Positions 34,780 through 44,187 of a stretch of 64,000 bases of DNA are shown in pieces. Source of the DNA: Azomonas agilis (GTDB lineage Bacteria; Pseudomonadota; Gammaproteobacteria; Pseudomonadales; Pseudomonadaceae); assembly GCF_007830255.1 (NCBI RefSeq), contig NZ_VLKG01000004.1, positions 186,001 to 250,000 on the forward strand. Direction: 5' to 3'. Each line of letters begins with the position of its first letter. Position 1 is the first letter of the stretch. A program made the position numbers and the translations under genes. The notes under the pieces are model-generated. The model worked only from the letters and a program-made list of their open reading frames with translations. It made no database searches and was not told where the DNA came from.

Positions 34780-35235
34780 TTAGAATTTTAAACGCTGTTG
34801 CCATTGACCGAGCTGAGTTACATGCTCGGCTTCTTCCTCAGCAAAATCGTTAGCCATCCGCTTTACCTGCGGATCGGTACTGGTATCGGCGATCAGGCGG
34901 TAGTAATTGCAAGCCCGCTGTTCGCCATCTAATGCCAGTTCCAAAGCGGCTGCCACGGTCATAAAGGCATCTACGCCTTCCCAAACCGCCGCTTCAGGGC
35001 TGCATCCGTCCGGCCAATCGTAGTCTTCGGGAGCCAAGTCAGGCAGGCTGTGGAATCCACCACGCTCCATGGCTTCCTTCAGATGCAGACGCGAGTAGTG
35101 CGCCATCTGCCGGAAGAAGTTGACTACCTCAGCATCGCCCACTGTAGTCATGGCTTCCGCCAGTTCCTCATAGCGACGGGCCGACTCTTGTTCCAGTTGA
35201 ATGGCATGAGCCAGAAAGCGCTGGATTGTATCCAT
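34780..35235 (-). CDS. ferritin-like/rubrerythrin-type diiron protein of the fix operon
   Basis: A 151-residue four-helix protein. Carboxylates and His fit a diiron site: Glu in LEQESARRYEELAEAM, LHLKEAM, ALDGEQRACNYYRLIA and EEEAEHVTQLGQW. No rubredoxin domain is present. It follows fixX by 11 bases and is the last gene of the fix operon. Such proteins are reported near nif/fix genes in some diazotrophs. A role in oxygen or peroxide protection of the electron path is plausible but not shown. Confidence 0.75.
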   Translation of the reverse strand: MDTIQRFLAHAIQLEQESARRYEELAEAMTTVGDAEVVNFFRQMAHYSRLHLKEAMERGGFHSLPDLAPEDYDWPDGCSPEAAVWEGVDAFMTVAAALELALDGEQRACNYYRLIADTSTDPQVKRMANDFAEEEAEHVTQLGQWQQRLKF

Positions 35236-35246
35236 ACCTCAATCCC

Positions 35247-35531
35247 TCAACCGAATTTAAACAGGATGCCGAAACCGCCCCGAGGCCATTCCCAGTCCAG
35301 ATTGCCACTGTCTTGGCAGATGATACGGCAGGTACCGCACTCTAGGCAGCCGTCAGTTACCAGTACGACTTTGCCGCTGTCTTCTTTGGTGTAGCAACCG
35401 GCAGGGCAGCAAATAGTGCACTGCTTTTCAAGGCATTCGGTGCAGTGGTCAGGGTCTTTGATTTTGATGTGCGGACGGCCTGAATCTACCCGGTAGCGGT
35501 CTTGGAACAGCTTTTCTTCGATCTTAGACAT
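35247..35531 (-). CDS. fixX: FixX ferredoxin-like protein
   Basis: 94 residues of the FixX/ETF-QO ferredoxin type. It has HIKIKDPDHCTECLEKQCTICCPAGCY and GCLECGTCRIICQDSGNLDWEWPRGGFGI. The second Cys set can hold a [4Fe-4S] cluster, as in FixX. It passes electrons from FixC quinone chemistry within the FixABCX complex. It sits between fixC (11-base gap) and the ferritin-like gene. Confidence 0.95.
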   Translation of the reverse strand: MSKIEEKLFQDRYRVDSGRPHIKIKDPDHCTECLEKQCTICCPAGCYTKEDSGKVVLVTDGCLECGTCRIICQDSGNLDWEWPRGGFGILFKFG

Positions 35532-35542
35532 GCTCTGTCCCC

Positions 35543-36841
35543 TTACTCAACCGCGCGCCAGAATTTAAACGCATCGCCGATCAAGCCAAAGATTGAACGG
35601 GAAGCCACGAAGCTCTTACGAATTTCTTTTTCCTTGGTCTTCTTGTCCATGCCATCCACACGGATGATGGATTGAACGGCCTTGGAGATCAGATCCGGGT
35701 AAGTGGTGAAGAACTGTTTGTTCTTGTGGAAGATATCCGGCATGCGACGGTATTTCTTCAAGTCCTTCATCACAAAGCTATCGTCCAGCTTGCGCTTGTA
35801 CTCGGCTAAGTTTGATGCAGTGAAGGGTTTACCAGCCGCTTTCAGCTCAACCAAGGTTTGGGCTGCCAGCATGCCGGTGGTCATGGCCAAGTTGGAGCCT
35901 TCACGGTGGATGCCGTTGACGAACTGCCCTGCGTCACCGGCAATCATCCAGCCTTCACCAAAGACTTTAGGAATGGCGTTGTAGCCACCTTCGGGGATCA
36001 GGTGCGCGGCGTATTCTTTCATCTCACTGCCGGCGATCAAAGGCGCGATGGAGGGGTGAGCCTTCATCTTGTCCAGCAGATCGTAAGGAGTGATTTTGTT
36101 CTCTTTGAAGTCCGAGACCATGCAGCCTACACCCAGAGTAATAGACTCTTTGTTGGTGTAGAGAAAGCCGGTGCCCATCATGCCAGCGCTGATACTACCG
36201 GCCAGCTCGATGGCTACGCCTTCGTCTTCGCCGATGTTAAAGCGTGCTTCGATGACTTCTTGGGGCAGGAAGTGAATTTCTTTCACCGCCAGCGCCACGT
36301 TTTCGGGCTTGATTTCTTTCTGGAATCCGGCTTTTACGGCCAGACGTGAGTTAGCACCGTCTGCCAGAATCACCGCATCCGCGCGTACTTCGCCGCCTTG
36401 ACGGTCAGTGCGTACACCCACTACCTTGCCGTCTTCAATCAACAGCTCGGTTACAGTAGTTTCGCAGATGGTCAACACACCGGCTTCGCGGGCTTTTTTG
36501 TTGAACCACTGGTCAAAATGCACACGGATGATGGTGTAACGGTTGTAGGGCTCTTTGTTGAAATCTTCTGAGCGGTAATGGGTACCGACAAAGGAGTTTT
36601 CATCCGTAACCCAAACCCGCTGCTCAATCAGATGGCGCTCTAAAGGTGCATCGTTACGAAAATCAGGGATGATTTTGGACAGGGCATCTGCATACAGAAT
36701 GGCGCCCTGTACGTTTTTAGAGCCGGGGGTTTCGCCGCGCTCAATTTGCAGAACTTTGAGTCCGCCTTTGGCCAAGGTGTAGGCGGCAGCGTTACCCGCC
36801 ATGCCCGCCCCAACCACGATCACATCAAATTTTTCAGTCAT
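35543..36841 (-). CDS. fixC: FixC electron-transfer flavoprotein-quinone oxidoreductase
   Basis: FAD enzyme of 432 residues. The dinucleotide site is [20 protein letters not shown] and the second FAD motif is [26 protein letters not shown]. The middle has [16 protein letters not shown]. In the FixABCX complex it reduces quinone while FixAB pushes the other electron to ferredoxin or flavodoxin for nitrogenase. Normal length, ten bases downstream of fixB. Confidence 0.95.
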   Translation of the reverse strand: MTEKFDVIVVGAGMAGNAAAYTLAKGGLKVLQIERGETPGSKNVQGAILYADALSKIIPDFRNDAPLERHLIEQRVWVTDENSFVGTHYRSEDFNKEPYNRYTIIRVHFDQWFNKKAREAGVLTICETTVTELLIEDGKVVGVRTDRQGGEVRADAVILADGANSRLAVKAGFQKEIKPENVALAVKEIHFLPQEVIEARFNIGEDEGVAIELAGSISAGMMGTGFLYTNKESITLGVGCMVSDFKENKITPYDLLDKMKAHPSIAPLIAGSEMKEYAAHLIPEGGYNAIPKVFGEGWMIAGDAGQFVNGIHREGSNLAMTTGMLAAQTLVELKAAGKPFTASNLAEYKRKLDDSFVMKDLKKYRRMPDIFHKNKQFFTTYPDLISKAVQSIIRVDGMDKKTKEKEIRKSFVASRSIFGLIGDAFKFWRAVE

Positions 36842-36851
36842 GGTTTAGTCC

Positions 36852-37937
36852 TCAGCCCGTTTGTTTCATCTGAGCCAGATGGCTACGGAAGGCTTCCGTC
36901 AGTGCTGGCAGAACGGTGTTGGCATTTCCCACGATGCCGTAGTGGGCAAAGTCAAAAATCGGGGCATTAGCGTCGATGTTGATGGCGATAATCACATCGG
37001 CACCGTCCATACCCACCCGATGCTGAATAGCGCCGGAAATACCCGCTGCGATATACAGTTTAGGGCGTACGGTTTTACCAGATTGACCCACTTGACGATC
37101 CAGCTCAGCCCAACCGGCTTGCACTACTGGACGGGAAGCACCGACTTCAGCGCCCAGCACGCGGGCTAGATCCCAAACGTGACGGAAGTTCTCTTGGTTC
37201 TTCATGCCACGACCGCCGGCCACGATGATGTCGGCGAAGGGCAGATTGGGTTTGTCACGGGTATCGTCGGCGATGAATTCCAGCACCTTAGTGATGATGC
37301 TGGTTTCGATCATGGAGAAGGCGACCTCGATGATCTCGCCATTACGGCCTGCTTCGGCTTCGGGCATGGCCATCACGCGCGGACGCACGGTCGCCATTTG
37401 CGGACGATGACGTTGAGTCATGATGGTACACAGCAGCGAACCACCGAAGGTTGGGCGGGTAGAGGCCAGATTGCGGGTGTCGGTATCAATGACCAACTCA
37501 GTGCAGTCGGCAACCAGACCTGTGCCGAGGGTGGTAGCCACCGAACCGGCCAGATCGCGACCTAAGGTGCTAGCACCCAGCATCAGAATTTCAGGCTGAT
37601 AGGTATTCACCAGATCGGTCAGAGCCTTGGTGTAGGGCTCATTGCGGTAGTCGGTCAGAACATCGTCTTGCAGCAGGTAGCATTTGTCTGCGCCGTACTG
37701 GAAGGCTTCACCACAAATGGCTTTGCCGCGCTCACCGGGGCCGCAGATGACCACGCCGCATAGCTCTACACCCAGAGCATTAGCCAGTTTGCGACCTTCG
37801 CCCAGCAGTTCCCAAGAGACGGGATGTACTTCGCCACGTTCGCTTTCAATGCATACCCACACATGGCGGTAGTTGACGAACTGTGGCAGTAGCTCGACCT
37901 TCTTTTTGGTCGGTTTTTTCGCGTTTTCGCTCATCAA
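36852..37937 (-). CDS. fixB: FixB electron-transfer flavoprotein alpha subunit
   Basis: 361 residues of the ETF-alpha family. The N-terminal domain has [27 protein letters not shown]. The C-terminal FAD domain has [60 protein letters not shown], as in FixB. It pairs with FixA as the bifurcating flavoprotein. A second ATG one codon later is equally good. It follows fixA by eight bases. Confidence 0.95.
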   Translation of the reverse strand: MMSENAKKPTKKKVELLPQFVNYRHVWVCIESERGEVHPVSWELLGEGRKLANALGVELCGVVICGPGERGKAICGEAFQYGADKCYLLQDDVLTDYRNEPYTKALTDLVNTYQPEILMLGASTLGRDLAGSVATTLGTGLVADCTELVIDTDTRNLASTRPTFGGSLLCTIMTQRHRPQMATVRPRVMAMPEAEAGRNGEIIEVAFSMIETSIITKVLEFIADDTRDKPNLPFADIIVAGGRGMKNQENFRHVWDLARVLGAEVGASRPVVQAGWAELDRQVGQSGKTVRPKLYIAAGISGAIQHRVGMDGADVIIAINIDANAPIFDFAHYGIVGNANTVLPALTEAFRSHLAQMKQTG

Positions 37938-37945
37938 TCGACTCC

Positions 37946-38791
37946 TTAGAGGGCGCGCTTGGCAATTTCTTGTTCCAGCTTGGGATGCTGGGTAAAGACT
38001 TTAGCCAGTAGGGTGATGGCTAAATCCTTAGGATTGCCGTCGTGAACTTCGATCATTTCTGCGCGTTTGCTGCGAGGCTTGGGCGCAAACACCTTACTCA
38101 CCACCGTTGGGCTGCCTTTCAGGCCTACCATCTCGGCTTCGTCGATACCGGCCTGTTCGCGGTTCCATACTTTGAGCTCATGACGTGCTGCACGGAACAG
38201 ATCGTCCAGATCTCCGAAACGCATTTCGTTGGTGCCTTCGAGCATGGTGATCAGGCAAGGGGTGCTGGTTTTCAGCAGTTGTACACCACCTTCAGCACGG
38301 CGCTCGACCAGAATTTCTTTCTTCTGAGGATTAACCTCAACCACCTTGGACACATAGGTCAGCAATTGGTAATCCAGACGTTTAGCGATGCCTGGCCCCA
38401 CTTGAGCCGTGTCTCCGTCGATAGTTTGCTTGCCGGTGAAGATCAGGTCCACTTGCATGTCTTCCATGATCTTGCGAATAGCAGCACTCAGAGCGTAGGA
38501 AGTCGCCAGCGTATCGGAACCGGCAAACGCACGATCGGAGATCAAAATGGCATCATCCGCTCCGAAGGATAAGCACTTACGCAGTGCCGCTTCAGCCATG
38601 GGCGGGCCCATGGTGATCACGGTCACAGTGCCACCCAACTGATCTTTCAGGCGCAGGGCTTCTTCCAGCGCAAACAGATCATAGGGGTTGATGATGGCTG
38701 GAACCCCTTGGCGCATGATGGTGTTGGTGACCGGATGCACCCGAATTTGGGCGGAATCCGGCACCTGCTTAATACAAACGACAGAATGCAT
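37946..38791 (-). CDS. fixA: FixA electron-transfer flavoprotein beta subunit
   Basis: 281 residues of the ETF-beta family. It opens [18 protein letters not shown]. It has [62 protein letters not shown] and the signature [23 protein letters not shown]. It binds the electron-bifurcating FAD with FixB and takes electrons from NADH. First fix subunit after the ferredoxin gene (18-base gap). Confidence 0.95.
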   Translation of the reverse strand: MHSVVCIKQVPDSAQIRVHPVTNTIMRQGVPAIINPYDLFALEEALRLKDQLGGTVTVITMGPPMAEAALRKCLSFGADDAILISDRAFAGSDTLATSYALSAAIRKIMEDMQVDLIFTGKQTIDGDTAQVGPGIAKRLDYQLLTYVSKVVEVNPQKKEILVERRAEGGVQLLKTSTPCLITMLEGTNEMRFGDLDDLFRAARHELKVWNREQAGIDEAEMVGLKGSPTVVSKVFAPKPRSKRAEMIEVHDGNPKDLAITLLAKVFTQHPKLEQEIAKRAL

Positions 38792-38809
38792 AAGAGCACT
38801 GCTCCTTAA

Positions 38810-39025
38810 TTAGGCTTGATAACGCGGTAAGCTTTTATCGACGCGAATGCAATCCACAGGGCAGTTGATGACGCATTGGGCTTCATCGTGATCGCCCACG
38901 CACTCAGTGCACAGCTCAGAATTAATGGCGTAAACGCTGCCCTTTTCATAAATCGCATCGTTTGGGCACTCAGAGGCACAAGCAGCGCAAGCAGTACATT
39001 CAGAACCGTTAATTTTATAAGGCAT
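38810..39025 (-). CDS. 2[4Fe-4S] ferredoxin of the nif/fix type
   Basis: 71 residues. The first cluster motif is CTACAACASECP. The second has the long spacing CTECVGDHDEAQCVINCP of the nif-associated (FdxN/FdIII-like) ferredoxins. It is the leading gene of the fix operon, just behind the sigma54-type promoter, and is a natural electron acceptor between FixABCX and nitrogenase reductase. Confidence 0.9.
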   Translation of the reverse strand: MPYKINGSECTACAACASECPNDAIYEKGSVYAINSELCTECVGDHDEAQCVINCPVDCIRVDKSLPRYQA

Positions 39026-39071
39026 TTGGGATATCTCTTCTAAGAATGGCTAATTCGGTACCTAAGTACAG

Positions 39072-39087
39072 AGCAAGTCATATGCCA
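39072..39087 (-). promoter_or_regulatory. sigma54 (-24/-12) promoter of the fix operon
   Basis: On the minus strand TGGCATATGACTTGCT matches the sigma54 consensus TGGCAC-N5-TTGCW with one deviation and exact spacing. It lies 47 bases before the ferredoxin start. A NifA-type upstream site sits at 39192-39207. Confidence 0.8.
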
Positions 39088-39191
39088 TGCGTGTAAAAGA
39101 GATTTTTATATAAAAACAACATAAAAATCGTTGTAAAACAATAGGATATAATTTGTTGTTTTTATGCTAACGACAAAATAAATATTTTGTT

Positions 39192-39207
39192 TGTTTTCTT
39201 TAAAACA
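39192..39207. promoter_or_regulatory. NifA-type upstream activator site (TGT-N10-ACA)
   Basis: TGT at 39192-39194 and ACA at 39205-39207 are separated by exactly ten bases. The centre is about 120 bases upstream of the sigma54 promoter, in the usual range for NifA enhancers. The region is AT-rich, so chance matches occur. The pairing with the promoter is what gives it weight. Confidence 0.6.
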
Positions 39208-39480
39208 AATATTTAGTTATTTTTAATCTTTATAAATATATTATTCTTAGTACAAATATTTGTTTTTAAAAAATGGATTAACCAAACTATTAGTTATCTT
39301 GATGAGTTGTTATGTATTTCATTTGGAGGTTTATTTTTAGACTAACTTAAGCGTTTGCTCCCAAAGTAAGGAGGTATGAATCACTTTTGAATTTTGATGG
39401 ATCTGGTGTCATGACTCACCGAGTGGGTTCGCTATACTGCAATGAAAGATACTTCTAAAGTGCGCAATAGAAAAAATGGC
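39208..39480. other. intergenic region without recognised gene
   Basis: An AT-rich stretch upstream of the fix enhancer, then mixed sequence up to the end of the opposing PhnD-like gene. I see no RNA gene or convincing frame in it. Confidence 0.5.
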
Positions 39481-40362
39481 TCAGGGCATTGAAGGAGTGG
39501 ATTTTGTTTGCATGATCCGCAAGAGCGGTTCGTATTCAGCGTGACTGACCGAAGTAAAGCCGGTGGCATCTTGAGAGGTTAAAAACCCAGCTAAAGCCTG
39601 TGGATCGCCGAGTATGGCACTACGAATGCGAGCTTTGTATTCAGAACAAAGGCCACTGCTAAATACATAAGGATCGTAGTAAATGCGCTCTGAACGCCAA
39701 AGCACATTGAAGGTACTGGCCGAAATGCGGCCAGTATTGAGATAGGCATCAGCGCGTACACTGGCCACAAAAGCTGCCTCTACCCGACCCTCTAACAAAG
39801 CATCCAGTGACTTATCGTGGGAGCCGGTATAGACCACAGAACTAAAAAACTGTGTCAGGGGCATACCTACTTGGGCAGAAAACTCAACATTAGGCACCAT
39901 ACTACCCGAGGTACTGGCAGGATCACTCAAAGCTACTCGCTTGTTCCGCAGTGCTTCCAGATTACTGGCTTGCTCAAGGGGGGTTAGCAGTAAGGCTTGG
40001 TAATGGTGCCCTGCGGGAGTGAAATAGCCTCGATTGATGGTCAAGCTAGCAAAAGGCTCAATGTGTGGATCACGTTGGTAGGCCAGCAAATAAGAAGCCG
40101 GGCCCAGAAAGGCGATATCCACACCACCGGAAACAATCGCATCCACTACGCTTTCATAAGAGGAGGCAGCCACAATCTCTGCTGGTATTCCTAAAACATT
40201 ACTGAGATAGGCCAGCAGCGGCTGATAATCACGGATCAGTGCTTCCATACTTTTTTTAGGTATAACCGAGATACGTAAACTCTGCTGAGTGCATTGGGCT
40301 TGGGCCATGCTAGATAGCATCAATGCCAATACCCAGCTCACCCAAAAACTGACTACGCGCAT
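39481..40362 (-). CDS. PhnD-like periplasmic phosphate/phosphonate-type binding protein
   Basis: 293 residues with a signal peptide (MRVVSFWVSWVLALMLSSMAQA) and the PhnD/PtxB-family pattern: YQPLLAYLSNVLGIP, VVDAIVSGGVDIAFLGPASYLLA, RVALSDPASTSGSMVPNVEF, SHDKSLDALLEGRVEAAFVASVRAD. No ABC permease or ATPase is adjacent. Instead its start overlaps the end of the GGDEF-EAL gene by ten bases, so a sensory role, presenting a ligand to that membrane protein, is an attractive inference. The ligand is unknown. Confidence 0.85.
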   Translation of the reverse strand: MRVVSFWVSWVLALMLSSMAQAQCTQQSLRISVIPKKSMEALIRDYQPLLAYLSNVLGIPAEIVAASSYESVVDAIVSGGVDIAFLGPASYLLAYQRDPHIEPFASLTINRGYFTPAGHHYQALLLTPLEQASNLEALRNKRVALSDPASTSGSMVPNVEFSAQVGMPLTQFFSSVVYTGSHDKSLDALLEGRVEAAFVASVRADAYLNTGRISASTFNVLWRSERIYYDPYVFSSGLCSEYKARIRSAILGDPQALAGFLTSQDATGFTSVSHAEYEPLLRIMQTKSTPSMP

Positions 40363-42680
40363 GTTGTCTCCATCGAATCCATGAAGGGAGGATATTTGTG
40401 TAACTGATCGGCTGTCATGGGTCGGCTAAAGTAATAGCCTTGGGCAATGTCGCACCCCGCCAAGCGCAAGTACACCAACTGTTCACGGGTTTCAATACCT
40501 TCGGCGATCACCTCTAGGCCTAAACGCTTGGCTAAGATAATGGTGGAGGAAACAATGGGGCTGTCATTATGGGTATTAGAAAGTTTAGTAATCAGCGAGC
40601 GGTCAATCTTCAAACGGGTTAAAGGGAGCATCTGTAGATGAGAAAACCCCGCATAGCCCTGACCAAAATCATCAAGGCTGATGTGCAAGCCGGCTTTGCG
40701 TAAACTTTGTAAGTGCTCAATAGCCTGTCCTTCGGCATCTAATACACAGGTTTCGGTCACTTCCAGTTCTAAGCAGGCTGGATCAAGGCCATAGCTTTCT
40801 AATTCGCTCAGTACACGGTCGCTGAAATCTGCTTGGCGCAATTGAAGTGGCGAGACATTAACCGCCATCTGAGCTTTTATGCCCTGACTGCGCCAGAAAG
40901 CCATTTCCTCACAGGCAAGACGTAAGACTTCCCAGCCTAGGGAAAGAATAAAGCCGCTGCGCTCTGCCAGTGTAATAAAGCGATCCGGATAGACTAAGCC
41001 AAACTCTGGATGCTGCCAGCGGATCAGTGCCTCATAACCTATAACCTGCATTGATTCCAAGCGCACCTGAGGTTGGTAATGGAGTACAAACTGTCGTTCC
41101 TCCAAGGCAGCGCTGAATGCTTGTTCTAAGACAAACTCTTCAATATCGGCGACATTTAATGAAGAATCAAAGAAGCGATATTGGCCACGCCCCGCTTGCT
41201 TAGCCGAATACATCGCCGCGTCTGCGTAGCGGATCAATTCATCCATCATTTGCCCGTCACGGGGGCAAATAGCGACACCCACACTGGGGCTGGTGTTCAG
41301 TTCATGCTCGTTTAGGGCATAGACTGCTGAAAGTTTGCTGACCAGAGTCTTTACCCAAGTATCAATTTGCTCTTCGCTACGATCACCGGCAAGCAGTACG
41401 ACGAACTCATCCCCTCCAAAACGTGCGGCTTCATCTCCCGGCTCTAGTAGGTGAGTAATACGCCCCGCTACGGCCTGTAGCAGCAAATCTCCAACTTTGT
41501 GCCCAAGGGAGTCATTGATGGATTTGAAGCGATCCATGTCGATGAATAAAATCGCTGTCAGATGGCGTTTACTGCGTTGCTTGGCTAAGGTGGCCTCGGC
41601 TATTTCTATAAACTGGCGACGATTATATAAACCACTTAAGTGATCCGTAGCTGCTGCATGGCTGCTGCGCCGGTATTCCTCCTCCAAACGCTGGATCAGT
41701 TGTTGGTTGATCTGTTGGGCCTGTTCTAAGGCTAAGAACGCTTCCTGACGCTTGCCCAATACACGCCAAATCCAGACTAAACCCATCAAAATCAACAGGG
41801 TCATGCTTAAGTTTAGGTACAGTTGGCGTTCATAGATGTGTTGCGATGAGGACAGGATCTCGTCCCTTCTCTGACTGACCGTGACACTAAAACCCCGCTG
41901 CGGTAAACGCCGATATAGGCTTTGATACTGTCCTTCGAGGCTGTATTGGCTAAATTTACCCGCTAACTCGCTGTTATCTGGCAGATTGGGACTGAGCTGT
42001 TCACCCGCCATAACCACACCGCTGTTACTGACGCGCAAACGCTCGGCTCCTGCGCTATCTAGCAAACGCAGCAGGCCACTGTTGCCTAGGTCAATGTGTT
42101 GAAGTAATCCTGCCAAGTAACCAATATCCGACTGTACCAGCAAGATACTCTCCAGCTTACTCAGTGTGGAGTCGCTTAAAGGCAACAAAAAAGGCAGGCT
42201 CCAACTGGGTTGGTTGGTGTGTTGCGTAGCTAAACTTTGATTCGGTAATAGGGGTTTAAAACCATAAATTGCAATATGCTGACGTAATTGTTCCAGCGCA
42301 TCCGTTGGTAACTGTGCTGGCTCATTGGGATGACTGGCAGTTAGCATACGGCCATTGGGCTCATAGAGTGCCATGCGCTTGAGGGCCGGATCTTCAGCCA
42401 GCATGCGCACTAAGCTCCAGTGCTTGCTGCCTTCCTGCCCCCGCAGATCTATCTGTATAACCTTGCCAAGGGCTTGGGCTCGGTCAACCAGTTGGCGCAA
42501 GCTCTCTGCTGTAATAGTTGCTAGGTTGAGGTGTTCAGCAGCTTTGGCGGCCAGTGCTTCTTGGCGTGAGATGGCTTTTTGCTGAAAAAATAACTCCCAT
42601 AAAAATGCTAGGGTGGTAGTACAAAGCATTACCACTAACACTTGTAGAAAGGTGAGTGAGGAAAGGTATCGGCGGATCAC
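40353..42680 (-). CDS. membrane GGDEF-EAL c-di-GMP enzyme
   Basis: 775 residues. Helix at about 8-30, a periplasmic sensor of about 250 residues and a second helix at about 290-308. A short coiled linker follows. The GGDEF domain has an intact RFGGDEFVVLL and DMDRFKSINDSLGH. The I-site Arg is replaced (EPGD five residues before GGDEF). The EAL domain has YEALIRWQHPEFGLV, VNVSPLQL, ELEVTETC, SLDDFGQGYAGF and EGIETREQL, all needed for phosphodiesterase activity. It could work in either direction. Co-translated with the PhnD-like protein. Confidence 0.93.
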   Translation of the reverse strand: MIRRYLSSLTFLQVLVVMLCTTTLAFLWELFFQQKAISRQEALAAKAAEHLNLATITAESLRQLVDRAQALGKVIQIDLRGQEGSKHWSLVRMLAEDPALKRMALYEPNGRMLTASHPNEPAQLPTDALEQLRQHIAIYGFKPLLPNQSLATQHTNQPSWSLPFLLPLSDSTLSKLESILLVQSDIGYLAGLLQHIDLGNSGLLRLLDSAGAERLRVSNSGVVMAGEQLSPNLPDNSELAGKFSQYSLEGQYQSLYRRLPQRGFSVTVSQRRDEILSSSQHIYERQLYLNLSMTLLILMGLVWIWRVLGKRQEAFLALEQAQQINQQLIQRLEEEYRRSSHAAATDHLSGLYNRRQFIEIAEATLAKQRSKRHLTAILFIDMDRFKSINDSLGHKVGDLLLQAVAGRITHLLEPGDEAARFGGDEFVVLLAGDRSEEQIDTWVKTLVSKLSAVYALNEHELNTSPSVGVAICPRDGQMMDELIRYADAAMYSAKQAGRGQYRFFDSSLNVADIEEFVLEQAFSAALEERQFVLHYQPQVRLESMQVIGYEALIRWQHPEFGLVYPDRFITLAERSGFILSLGWEVLRLACEEMAFWRSQGIKAQMAVNVSPLQLRQADFSDRVLSELESYGLDPACLELEVTETCVLDAEGQAIEHLQSLRKAGLHISLDDFGQGYAGFSHLQMLPLTRLKIDRSLITKLSNTHNDSPIVSSTIILAKRLGLEVIAEGIETREQLVYLRLAGCDIAQGYYFSRPMTADQLHKYPPFMDSMETTCA

Positions 42681-42816
42681 TGCGCATTATTCTGATCATT
42701 GAATTGAGCAGAATACTATGAGTCGATAAAACTTCTATGACGGAAGGCCTATGGGAATCTAAATAAACCCGTGCGCTCACGTATCATAGAAGCTCTTACA
42801 AGCTGCATGGGATTCT

Positions 42817-43185
42817 ATGATGACTGACCTTTTTATCACCGAAGATGAACTTGAAGATCTGTTGGATTACGAACGCCACGAGCACCCCAGCGATGCTTTA
42901 GTACGCAAGTTACTAAAAGCTATTGGTCAACAAATAGGATTTACTGAGAAAAGGGCCATCAATGCGTTTAGGGAAGGAGATGCTCTGATAACCGAGTTAT
43001 TTTGGATCGCGTTTGATCGGGTTTTAGATACTCAAGGTATGCGGGAGACGATTGGTCGGGTCAATCGAGTGAGTTACTGTGCTCCTTGCAATGCCTTTCA
43101 CCTGTGGTATGACCCTTTAAATTCTAAAGAATCTGATCCTTCCGTGGTTAGCAAGCTGCTTATACCTGCTTTGCGTACTCATTAA
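42817..43185 (+). CDS. hypothetical protein with C-x2-C motif
   Basis: 122 residues, not recognised. The N-terminal part is acidic (ITEDELEDLLDYERHEHPSD) and predicted helical. The C-terminal part has YCAPCNAFHLWYDPL, which could bind a metal or form a disulfide. No signal peptide or membrane segment. It stands alone between two opposing genes, with its own ATG and a terminator hairpin about 95 bases after the stop. Codon use resembles the neighbours, so it is probably a real gene. Confidence 0.6.
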   Translation: MMTDLFITEDELEDLLDYERHEHPSDALVRKLLKAIGQQIGFTEKRAINAFREGDALITELFWIAFDRVLDTQGMRETIGRVNRVSYCAPCNAFHLWYDPLNSKESDPSVVSKLLIPALRTH

Positions 43186-43280
43186 GTGTCTCTGCTTGCT
43201 AGACTTAATATCTAAAGAATAAGTCTTTGCACGATCCCGAACGGGATATTCAGATAAAACACATTAAAAACCTGACCTAG

Positions 43281-43318
43281 CATTGCCCGGCAGTATGTCA
43301 ACCGGGCAATGGGGTTTT
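43281..43318. terminator. bidirectional terminator
   Basis: CATTGCCCGG (43281-43290) pairs perfectly with CCGGGCAATG (43302-43311). An A-run lies before and GGTTTT after. It sits between the hypothetical gene and the opposing TerC gene and fits both. Confidence 0.8.
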
Positions 43319-43332
43319 AAGCTAAAAACTCA

Positions 43333-44109
43333 CTACTGACCCGGCATGTCTTTACGCAGTTTGACAGGCTCTTCCGGCACTTTTCCTTCGGCCAATTCCT
43401 TTTTCTTGCGAGCTGTACGCATACGGATGTTCAGAGCTTCCACCGCCAGCGAGAAGGCCATCGCAAAGTAAACGTAGCCTTTAGGCACATGCACCTCGAA
43501 GGCTTCAGCGATCAACACCGTACCCACCACGATCAAGAACGACAGCGCGAGCAGCTTTAAGCTGGGGTGCTTGTCGATAAAGTCGCTGATGGTACCGGCT
43601 GCTAACATCATCACCAACACGGCTACGATAATGGCTGCCACCATCACGGGAACATGGGACACCATGCCTACAGCGGTAATCACTGAGTCCAGTGAGAACA
43701 CGATGTCGATAATGGCGATCTGAATGATGGTGCCGATAAAGTTGCCACCACCCTTAGGATTATTGGTTTCGTCTTCACCTTCCAAGCCGTGGAAAATTTC
43801 GGTGCTGCTTTTCCACAGCAGAAACAAACCACCAAAGAACAAAATCAGATCTCGACCGGAAATACCCTGTCCAAAGACATGGAACAGATCCGCTGTCAGA
43901 CGCATCACCCAAGTGATGGACAGCAACAGCATAATCCGGGTGATCATGGCTAGTGCTAACCCAAATATACGAGTACGCGGCTGCATCTCTTTGGGCATGC
44001 GGCTGACCAGAATCGAAATCATGATGATGTTGTCGATTCCTAACACAATTTCCAGTGCAGTCAGGGTAAAAAAGGCAACCCAAATTTCTGGGTTGGTTAT
44101 CCATTCCAT
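43333..44109 (-). CDS. TerC-family integral membrane protein
   Basis: 258 residues with about seven helices. The TerC pattern is LTALEIVLGIDNIIMISILVSRMP near the start and IAIIDIVFSLDSVITAVGMVSH in the middle, where the acidic residues in membrane segments bind metal. Relatives export manganese or help load it on secreted enzymes, and some give tellurite resistance. The C-terminus is charged and cytoplasmic. Monocistronic, with the bidirectional terminator after it. The distant TerY-like remnant at 10.3 kb is not linked to it. Confidence 0.92.
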   Translation of the reverse strand: MEWITNPEIWVAFFTLTALEIVLGIDNIIMISILVSRMPKEMQPRTRIFGLALAMITRIMLLLSITWVMRLTADLFHVFGQGISGRDLILFFGGLFLLWKSSTEIFHGLEGEDETNNPKGGGNFIGTIIQIAIIDIVFSLDSVITAVGMVSHVPVMVAAIIVAVLVMMLAAGTISDFIDKHPSLKLLALSFLIVVGTVLIAEAFEVHVPKGYVYFAMAFSLAVEALNIRMRTARKKKELAEGKVPEEPVKLRKDMPGQ

Positions 44110-44187
44110 ACAAAAGCCTCGGTGATAAAAAGAACACCCACTTTGGGGTGTTCAAACAATAGAACCGTTCTATCTAACGTTTTGGTT

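Noticed and set aside
38042-38572. Plus-strand 176-codon frame
   Set aside because: It is the antisense shadow of fixA, whose protein signature is unmistakable. Similar antisense frames over fixB and fixC were dropped too.
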